The notes under the pieces were generated by a model that was not told the DNA's origin, made no database searches, and saw only the letters and a program-made list of their open reading frames with translations. A stretch of 7,035 nt of DNA from Propionibacteriaceae bacterium UBA5174 (GTDB taxonomy: Bacteria; Actinomycetota; Actinomycetes; Propionibacteriales; Propionibacteriaceae), in the NCBI GenBank assembly GCA_002413345.1, contig DHWU01000043.1, forward strand, positions 63,081-70,115, in the 5' to 3' direction. A program made the position numbers and the translations under genes. This document shows positions 1 through 4,923 of this stretch, one piece after another (the first letter of the stretch is position 1; every line of letters starts with the position of its first letter).

Positions 1-1374
1 GTGCAGCAGATCCAGATGTTGGTGCTGATGACCTCGATCATGATCATTTCCGCTCCACTAATGATGGTCGGCGGTGTGGTGATGGCTCTACGTGAGGACG
101 TTGGTCTTAGCTGGCTGATCCTGGTGGCGGTCGTGGCGCTGGGTAGCATCATTGGGATTTTGATTGTGCAGACCATGCCGTTGTTCAAGGCTCAACAGAT
201 GCGGATCGACAACCTAAACCGGGTGCTGCGCGAACACCTGAGCGGGCTGCGCGTGATTAGGGCTTTCGTGCGGGAGCCGACCGAAGCTAAACGCTTCGAT
301 GTGGCTAACCACGAGCTTGCCGACACTGCCACCCGGATCGGCCGCCGGATGATGACAATGTTCCCCTCGGTGTTCTTCGTGATGAACATCTCCTCCGTTG
401 CGGTGGTCTGGTTCGGCAGTTTCCGGATCGCTTCTGGTGATCTTCAAGTTGGCCAGTTGACTGCCTATCTGAACTACCTGGCGATGATCTTGATGAGCGT
501 GATGATGGCCACCATGATCTTGATGATGGCGCCCCGGGCCGCCGTGTCGGCTGACCGGATCAACCAAGTGCTGGGCACCTCTTCCTCGGTGGTGCCCCCA
601 GCTGAGCCAGTCAACGAGCTGAGCCGACATGCCGAGGTGAGTTTTGAAGCGGTCGATTTCTCCTATCCGGGCGCGGCCCAGCCGGTATTGCATGGAATAA
701 GTTTCACGGCACGGCCGGGCACCACTACCGCCATCATCGGCTCCACCGGTGCCGGCAAGACCACCTTGGTGAATCTGATTCCGCGGCTGGTTGATGCCAC
801 CGCTGGCACCGTACGGGTAGATGGGGTTGATGTTCGCGAGCTTGACCCGGACCTTTTGTGGGGGCGGATCGGGCTGGTGCCGCAGCGTCCCTATCTTTTC
901 ACTGGGACCGTGGCGTCCAACCTTCGCTTGGGTAAGGCCGATGCCAGCGATGAAGAGCTGTGGCAGGCGCTCGAAGTGGCTCAGGCAGCAGATTTTGTGA
1001 AACAAATGCCTGACGGTTTGGATTCGCCGATCAGTCAGGGCGGCACCAATGTCTCTGGCGGTCAGCGGCAACGATTAGCCATTGCGCGAGCCTTAGTGCG
1101 GCGTCCAGAGATCTACGTCTTTGACGATTCATTCTCGGCTCTCGACGTGGCCACTGACGCGGCTCTGCGCGCCGCGTTGACACCAGAGATTGCCGACGCC
1201 GCCGTGATCGTGGTGGCGCAGCGGGTGGCCACGATCCGCGAGGCTGAGGTGATCATCGTGCTCGATGACGGACGGATAGTTGGCATGGGAACTCATGACG
1301 AGCTAGTGGTGAACTGTTCGACCTATGCCGAGATTGTTGAAAGCCAGTTCAAGGCGAGCGAGGTGGCCGCATGA
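1..1374 (+). CDS. ABC exporter half-transporter, degenerate-site subunit (5' end outside window)
   Basis: Permease-ATPase fusion protein of a heterodimeric type IV ABC exporter in the cytoplasmic membrane; the substrate (drug, lipid or peptide) cannot be told from sequence. The frame is open to the left edge, and a family length near 580 residues implies that about 120 residues, including the first membrane helices, lie upstream; the GTG at base 1 is probably internal. Visible residues (window numbering): membrane segments near 6-29, 34-57, 122-140 and 150-178; Walker A GSTGAGKTT at 247-255; signature SGGQRQ at 352-357; Walker B ending D375. The catalytic Glu is replaced by Asp376 and the H-loop His by Gln407 (VAQRV). 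This is the pattern of the TM287-like subunit of asymmetric exporters, whose own ATP site hydrolyses poorly while its signature motif completes the partner's active site. The stop overlaps the next gene by ATGA. Family certain, substrate unknown. Confidence 0.95.
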   Translation: MQQIQMLVLMTSIMIISAPLMMVGGVVMALREDVGLSWLILVAVVALGSIIGILIVQTMPLFKAQQMRIDNLNRVLREHLSGLRVIRAFVREPTEAKRFDVANHELADTATRIGRRMMTMFPSVFFVMNISSVAVVWFGSFRIASGDLQVGQLTAYLNYLAMILMSVMMATMILMMAPRAAVSADRINQVLGTSSSVVPPAEPVNELSRHAEVSFEAVDFSYPGAAQPVLHGISFTARPGTTTAIIGSTGAGKTTLVNLIPRLVDATAGTVRVDGVDVRELDPDLLWGRIGLVPQRPYLFTGTVASNLRLGKADASDEELWQALEVAQAADFVKQMPDGLDSPISQGGTNVSGGQRQRLAIARALVRRPEIYVFDDSFSALDVATDAALRAALTPEIADAAVIVVAQRVATIREAEVIIVLDDGRIVGMGTHDELVVNCSTYAEIVESQFKASEVAA

Positions 1375-3266
1375 GCAACGCCGAAACACCTACTAACACC
1401 CCGGTGAAAGCCAATGAGCGGCCCAAATATGGACCGGAGCACCGCAGTGGAGGTGGTCCGATGGGGCATGGTGCTGGTACTGGCGAAAAGGCTGCCTCCT
1501 TCGGGCCGTCATTGAAGCGGTTGTTGGGCCATCTGCGTCCCGAGCGTCCCCTGATTATCTTGGTCGTTGCGATGACCGCGATCGCGACTGCGCTGAATGC
1601 GGTCGGACCGGTGATCCTGGGGCAGGCCACCAACCTGATTTTCGATGCCGCAGTTACTAACCACGTAAAGATTGATTTTCCCGCGGTGGCTCAAGTGCTA
1701 GAGGTGGCCGCGGCGTGCTACTTCGGCTTCTTCGTGCTCAGTTGGCTGGCTGGCTTCATCATCAACTCGATCGTGCAGCGTTCGGTCTACCGACTGCGCA
1801 AGCAGGTCAGCGAGAAGATCCCACGGCTGCCGCTGAAGTATTTCGACGGTCAGCCCCGCGGCGAGTTGCTCAGCCGCGTGACCAATGATGTGGACAACAT
1901 TTCCCAATCGCTGCAGCAGACCCTGGCGCAGATTCTCACCAACCTGTTCACCGTCATAGGTGTGGTGGCGATGATGTTCTACGTCTCTTGGGTGCTGGCC
2001 TTGGTGGCGCTGGTCACGATCCCGGTAGCAATGAGTGTGGTGATGGTGATTGGCAAGCGCTCCCAAAAACTGTTCGCCAAGACCTGGAAATCCACCGGCG
2101 AGCTCAACTCGCAGATCGAAGAGGCCTACACCGGTCACGAACTGGTCACCGTGTTCGGGCGTCGCCGCGAAATCGCCGATCAGTTCAAGGCCAAGAATGC
2201 GGAGCTGTTTGAGGCGTCCTTCGGGGCTCAGTTCATTTCCGGAATCATCATGCCGGTGATGTTCTTTGTGGGGAACCTCAATTATGTGGTGATCGCCGTA
2301 GTCGGCGGTCTGATGGTGATCAGCGGCGGGCTGACTGTGGGCGGGGTGCAGGCCTTCATCCAGTACGCCCGGATGTTCACTCAGCCGCTCACCTCGCTGG
2401 CGTCGATGGCCAACCTGTTGCAGTCCGGTGTCGCCTCCGCCGAGCGAGTCTTCGAGGTCTTGGATGTAGAGGAAGAGACCCCTGACGCACCTGGTGCGTT
2501 GCCGTCCCCGGTGCGTGGTGAAGTTGCCTTCGAAGACATTGGCTTCTCCTACGACCCCGACAAGCCGCTGATTACCGATCTGTCTTTGGTCGCTGAGCCG
2601 GGCTCGACGGTTGCCATCGTCGGGCCGACCGGTGCTGGCAAAACCACCTTGGTGAATCTGATCTTGCGGTTCTACGACGTGCAGGCTGGCCGGATCACCA
2701 TCGACGGGGTCGACATCACTTCGGTGCCCCGCAGTGACTTGCGTAGTGAGATCGGCATGGTGCTGCAGGACACCTGGCTATTCGGTGGCACGATTCGCGA
2801 CAACATCGCCTACGGCCGTGAGGACGCCACCGAGGCCGACATCCTGGAAGCCGCCAAGGCCACCTACGTGGATCGTTTCGTGCATTCGCTGCCTGACGGC
2901 TACAACACGATGATTAACGATGAGGCGTCGAACCTGTCGGCTGGTGAGAAGCAGTTGATCACCATCGCCCGGGCGTTCCTGGCTGATCCGTCCATTCTGA
3001 TTTTGGATGAGGCGACCAGCTCGGTCGATACCCGCACCGAGTTGTTGGTGCAGCGGGCGATGAAGAATCTGCGGGCTGATCGCACCAGCTTTGTGATCGC
3101 TCACCGATTGAGCACGATTCGCGATGCCGACGTGATCCTGGTGATGGAACACGGTGCCATTGTTGAACAAGGTAACCACGATGACTTGTTAGCCGCCAAG
3201 GGTGCCTACTACCGCCTGTACCGCTCACAGTTCGCTGCCGCCGCAGTCGACGAGGACGCCGCCTAA
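1371..3266 (+). CDS. ABC exporter half-transporter, catalytic-site subunit
   Basis: Second half of the heterodimeric ABC exporter, 631 residues. A hydrophilic Gly-rich N-terminal extension (about residues 1-50, with GGGPMGHGAG) precedes six predicted membrane helices starting near residue 59, then the nucleotide-binding domain: Walker A GPTGAGKTT at 418-426, signature LSAGEKQ at 522-528, Walker B with D546 and catalytic E547, and H-loop H578 (IAHRL). Walker B and H-loop are canonical, but the signature has Ala-Gly-Glu-Lys instead of Gly-Gly-Gln. This complements the degenerate upstream subunit: one consensus and one degenerate ATP site per dimer, as in LmrCD, TmrAB and TM287/288. The Gly-rich extension is common in LmrD/YheH-like partners. 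The ATG overlaps the upstream stop (ATGA), with GAGG at 1360-1363 seven bases before it, so the two are translationally coupled. It does not look like CydC or CydD despite the nearby cyd genes. Substrate unknown. Confidence 0.95.
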   Translation: MSNAETPTNTPVKANERPKYGPEHRSGGGPMGHGAGTGEKAASFGPSLKRLLGHLRPERPLIILVVAMTAIATALNAVGPVILGQATNLIFDAAVTNHVKIDFPAVAQVLEVAAACYFGFFVLSWLAGFIINSIVQRSVYRLRKQVSEKIPRLPLKYFDGQPRGELLSRVTNDVDNISQSLQQTLAQILTNLFTVIGVVAMMFYVSWVLALVALVTIPVAMSVVMVIGKRSQKLFAKTWKSTGELNSQIEEAYTGHELVTVFGRRREIADQFKAKNAELFEASFGAQFISGIIMPVMFFVGNLNYVVIAVVGGLMVISGGLTVGGVQAFIQYARMFTQPLTSLASMANLLQSGVASAERVFEVLDVEEETPDAPGALPSPVRGEVAFEDIGFSYDPDKPLITDLSLVAEPGSTVAIVGPTGAGKTTLVNLILRFYDVQAGRITIDGVDITSVPRSDLRSEIGMVLQDTWLFGGTIRDNIAYGREDATEADILEAAKATYVDRFVHSLPDGYNTMINDEASNLSAGEKQLITIARAFLADPSILILDEATSSVDTRTELLVQRAMKNLRADRTSFVIAHRLSTIRDADVILVMEHGAIVEQGNHDDLLAAKGAYYRLYRSQFAAAAVDEDAA

Positions 3267-3393
3267 CCCCGGGGACGGTTCCAATACGCGCAGCTCTTAA
3301 AGGGGACAGTTCCATTACGGGCTGCGCGGCAGGAACCGTCCCCATTACCGGCTGCGCGGCAGGAACCGTCCCCGATCCCGCCCGATCCCGCCC
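3267..3393. repeat. REP-like cluster of 12-bp inverted repeats with 30-bp tandem duplication
   Basis: Directly after the exporter stop codon. GGGGACGGTTCC occurs at 3271-3282, a one-mismatch copy GGGGACAGTTCC at 3302-3313, and the exact inverse GGAACCGTCCCC at 3332-3343 and 3362-3373. The inverse copies sit at the ends of two 30-bp direct repeats (3314-3343 and 3344-3373) differing at one base. A 10-bp tandem repeat GATCCCGCCC x2 (3374-3393) follows. The arms can fold as 3302-3313 with 3332-3343, or 3271-3282 with either inverse copy. The composition resembles intergenic REP elements. The hairpins could end transcription of the exporter operon, but there is no T-run. No coding potential seen. 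Confidence 0.8.
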
Positions 3394-3415
3394 CTGCGTT
3401 GATTCGGGACTAGGG

Positions 3416-3451
3416 GGTGCATCTTCCACTGTCTACGGGGGAAGATGCACC
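3416..3451. repeat. Perfect 12-bp inverted repeat (hairpin)
   Basis: GGTGCATCTTCC (3416-3427) and its exact complement GGAAGATGCACC (3440-3451) are separated by 12 bases. In RNA this is a strong stem-loop. No U-run follows on either strand, so it could be a non-canonical terminator after the exporter operon or a dyad operator. It lies about 66 bp upstream of the lipoprotein gene's -35 box. A GTG at 3417 inside the left arm opens the lipoprotein reading frame, but it is not the likely start. Confidence 0.75.
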
Positions 3452-3474
3452 GCACTCCGCGGTGATGCGACGGC

Positions 3475-3512
3475 CGGACAACTCGCACCGGACAACTCCC
3501 ACCGCACAACTA
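3475..3512 (+). repeat. 14-bp direct repeats upstream of the lipoprotein promoter
   Basis: CGGACAACTCGCAC (3475-3488) and CGGACAACTCCCAC (3489-3502) are adjacent direct repeats with one mismatch, followed by a decaying third copy CGCACAACTA (3503-3512). The core ACAACT recurs every 14 bp. The array ends four bases before a consensus -35, the position expected for an activator that binds direct repeats, such as a response regulator. The regulator is unknown and the role is inferred from position only. Confidence 0.6.
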
Positions 3513-3516
3513 GTAA

Positions 3517-3545
3517 TTGACACAGCTGAGCCCGCCACCGATGAT
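3517..3545 (+). promoter_or_regulatory. Predicted promoter of the lipoprotein gene (leaderless)
   Basis: A perfect -35 TTGACA (3517-3522), a 17-bp spacer, and GATGAT (3540-3545), which matches the -10 consensus at four of six bases. A start seven bases past the -10 box falls on 3552, the A of the ATG. No Shine-Dalgarno sequence precedes that ATG, which agrees with a leaderless transcript. Confidence 0.6.
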
Positions 3546-3551
3546 CGGTTA

Positions 3552-4484
3552 ATGCGCTTCCACAAGGTGATTCGCCTGGTCTTGGTAGGTTTGGTTGCTC
3601 TCGGGTTGGCGGGCTGCGCCCAGCCGATCAGCGAACCAGCCGCGTCCACGACCCCGACGCCCACTCTGCTGACCGCAGCTCAGCGAGTGCGTGATGTGGA
3701 AGTTGGCTCCGCAGCGATGGGCGAGAGCGTCAAAGTGCGAGTGGTAGTGCCGCCCGATTTCGACACCAACCCCGATCAGCTTTGGCCGGTGGTTTACCTG
3801 CTGCATGGTTGCTGTGACGACTATCAGGCCTGGAGTCGGGTCAGTGACATTGCCGAGCTGAGCGCGGCGTCCGGGGTGCTGGTGGTGATGCCGGACGGCG
3901 GGAAGACCGGTTACTACTCCAACTGGCTCAAGGGGCCGAAGTGGGAGACCTTTCATCTCACTGAACTGCGCAGCTATCTGGCAGCGAACTTTCGGGGCGA
4001 CAGCACTAGGGAGGCAATCGGCGGTTTCTCGATGGGTGGCTTCGGGGCGCTGAGCTACGCGTCCCGTCACCCGGGGCGGTTCAAAGCGGTGATGGCGCTG
4101 AGCCCAGTAGCCAACCCGCTGCGTGACCCGGAGATTGTGCTCGACGACGTCCGTTCCCAGGCGCCTAAGACCGATCCCTACGCGCTATGGGGAAGTCCTA
4201 CCAACAACGCCGCTACCTGGAAGCAGCACGATCCGTACTACCTGGCTAGCGGGCTACGAGACACCACGGTGTACCTGTACGCCGGCACCGGCACCGATGC
4301 TTGGGAGCCCACTTTGCGCGCCGAAACGGTGAAACTGGCCGATCGCCTGAGGAGTCTTGGCCTTGCCAAGCTCAACATTGCGCTTACCCAACGCACCAAT
4401 CAGCCCGGAACGCACTTGGCGCGCTATTGGGACCGTGAGTTGAAGCTGGCCTGGCCCGGTTTGATTGCCGCCGTCAAGGCCTAG
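3552..4484 (+). CDS. Secreted lipoprotein, antigen 85/esterase D family alpha/beta hydrolase
   Basis: 310-residue predicted lipoprotein acting outside the membrane. The N-terminus RFHKVIR, a hydrophobic stretch and lipobox LAGC place the lipidated cysteine at C22, followed by a Thr/Pro linker. The hydrolase domain of the putative esterase family (PF00756: FrmB, antigen 85 mycolyltransferases) starts near residue 45: oxyanion-region LLHGCC with H85-G86, VVMPDGG, GPKWETFH, and nucleophile elbow GFSMGG with Ser160. By-eye alignment with antigen 85 (GTHSWEYW) gives catalytic His288 in GTHLARYW; Glu252 (TDAWEP) is the likely acid. The start is moved to ATG 3552 from the earlier in-frame GTG 3417, because only 3552 puts the signal peptide at the N-terminus and the upstream stretch is repeat and promoter DNA. 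Substrate unknown: a carboxylesterase or cell-envelope acyltransferase is plausible, but mycolate transfer cannot be assumed. It converges with the minus-strand repressor gene. Confidence 0.88.
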   Translation: MRFHKVIRLVLVGLVALGLAGCAQPISEPAASTTPTPTLLTAAQRVRDVEVGSAAMGESVKVRVVVPPDFDTNPDQLWPVVYLLHGCCDDYQAWSRVSDIAELSAASGVLVVMPDGGKTGYYSNWLKGPKWETFHLTELRSYLAANFRGDSTREAIGGFSMGGFGALSYASRHPGRFKAVMALSPVANPLRDPEIVLDDVRSQAPKTDPYALWGSPTNNAATWKQHDPYYLASGLRDTTVYLYAGTGTDAWEPTLRAETVKLADRLRSLGLAKLNIALTQRTNQPGTHLARYWDRELKLAWPGLIAAVKA

Positions 4485-4536
4485 CGGTTGGGGGCGGTCG
4501 CTGAGGTGCCCAGCTTGGCCAATTGGTAGTCAGCCT

Positions 4537-4866
4537 TTAAGACGCGGAAGCTTGTCTGAAGGCCGCGTTCACGCTGGCCAGCACCTGGCTTCGGGCGGTG
4601 GGTTCGAGCTTGGCCAAGGTGTCGATCACCGCGGCGGAAAACTCGTCCACCTGGGTGCGGGCCGGACGGTACAGCCAGGCGCGTCCGTCGAGATTCCTGG
4701 TAGCCAAACCCTTCTTGGCCAGCCGATCCAGCACCGTCATCACTGTGGTGTAGGCGAGATCTCGATCCACCACAAGTAGGTCGTGGACCTCTCTGACCGA
4801 AAGCGCATTTGGGCGCGACCAGAGGATGCTCATCACTGCGTGCTCGAGCTCACCGGGTACCGCCAT
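4537..4866 (-). CDS. BlaI/MecI/CopY-family transcriptional repressor
   Basis: 109-residue winged-helix DNA-binding protein. Residues 5-70 match the family: GELEHAVMSILW, SVREVHDLL, the recognition helix LAYTTVMTVLDRLAKKGL, then a wing with a DGRAWLYRP strand. The C-terminal dimerisation part is short; relatives usually have about 120-140 residues. There are no cysteines, so it lacks the CopY metal hook, and no BlaR/MecR-type M56 sensor protease gene is in the window, so the inducer is unclear. An in-frame TAG four codons upstream fixes the ATG at 4866; no Shine-Dalgarno precedes it. It is divergent from cydA across 57 bp with a dyad between them, so control of cydAB and of itself is the simplest inference. 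M. tuberculosis BlaI is reported, from memory, to affect respiration-related genes besides blaC. Despite the family name, nothing here points to beta-lactam resistance. Confidence 0.9.
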   Translation of the reverse strand: MAVPGELEHAVMSILWSRPNALSVREVHDLLVVDRDLAYTTVMTVLDRLAKKGLATRNLDGRAWLYRPARTQVDEFSAAVIDTLAKLEPTARSQVLASVNAAFRQASAS

Positions 4867-4872
4867 GAGGAC

Positions 4873-4878
4873 ATGCTA
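4873..4878 (-). promoter_or_regulatory. Predicted -10 box of the repressor gene (leaderless)
   Basis: On the minus strand TAGCAT lies so that a start seven bases downstream falls on 4866, the A of the repressor's ATG. The hexamer 17 bp further upstream (GTCGTA, 4896-4901) is a poor -35 and overlaps the dyad at 4894-4911. No ribosome-binding site is present, which supports a leaderless message. Confidence 0.45.
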
Positions 4879-4887
4879 AAGCAAAGA

Positions 4888-4916
4888 TTGCGGACTACGA
4901 CAGCCAGTAGTAGATT
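4888..4916 (+). promoter_or_regulatory. Predicted cydAB promoter
   Basis: TTGCGG (4888-4893), a 17-bp spacer, and TAGATT (4911-4916), which matches the -10 consensus at four of six bases. The expected transcription start is 4923-4924, at the cydA ATG. No Shine-Dalgarno sequence is seen before cydA, which fits a leaderless message. The -35 is weak (three of six), so an activator may also be needed. Confidence 0.5.
4894..4911. promoter_or_regulatory. Candidate operator ACTAC-N8-GTAGT in the divergent promoter
   Basis: A dyad with perfect 5-bp half-sites, ACTAC (4894-4898) and GTAGT (4907-4911), fills the spacer between the predicted cydA -35 and -10 and overlaps the weak repressor-gene -35. 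BlaI/MecI operators are dyads built on similar TAC/GTA half-sites (for example ATTACATATGTAAT). Their usual spacer is shorter (4 bp by the same count) than the 8 bp here, so assignment to the adjacent repressor is plausible but not secure. Confidence 0.45.
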
Positions 4917-4923
4917 GCCCGGC

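Noticed and set aside
214..1071. 285-codon minus-strand frame inside the first exporter gene
   Set aside because: Antisense shadow of a strongly conserved ABC protein; its His- and Gly-rich low-complexity translation has no recognisable domain.
1..3266. The two ABC genes as cydDC, the cytochrome bd assembly transporter
   Set aside because: They are separated from cydAB by an oppositely oriented gene. Their degenerate/consensus pairing and Gly-rich extension match LmrCD-type exporters, and I see no CydC/CydD-specific features. Any cydDC is more likely downstream of cydB.
2959..3429. 156-codon minus-strand frame crossing the exporter 3' end and repeat cluster
   Set aside because: Its repetitive AQPVM residues simply translate the 30-bp repeat, and most of it is antisense to a real gene.
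3417..3551. N-terminal 45-codon extension of the lipoprotein from GTG 3417
   Set aside because: The extension would bury the signal peptide and starts inside a perfect hairpin. It overlaps the direct repeats and a consensus promoter.
4511..4530. TTGGCCAA and CCAATTGG palindromes in the convergent gap as a bidirectional terminator
   Set aside because: The overlapping 8-bp palindromes have no loop and no T-run; too short and AT-poor to support a terminator call.
4783..4923. N-terminal extension of cydA from a start near 4783
   Set aside because: It would overlap the divergent repressor gene and the promoter, and the added residues do not resemble CydA, which begins just before ARWQFGITTVYHF.
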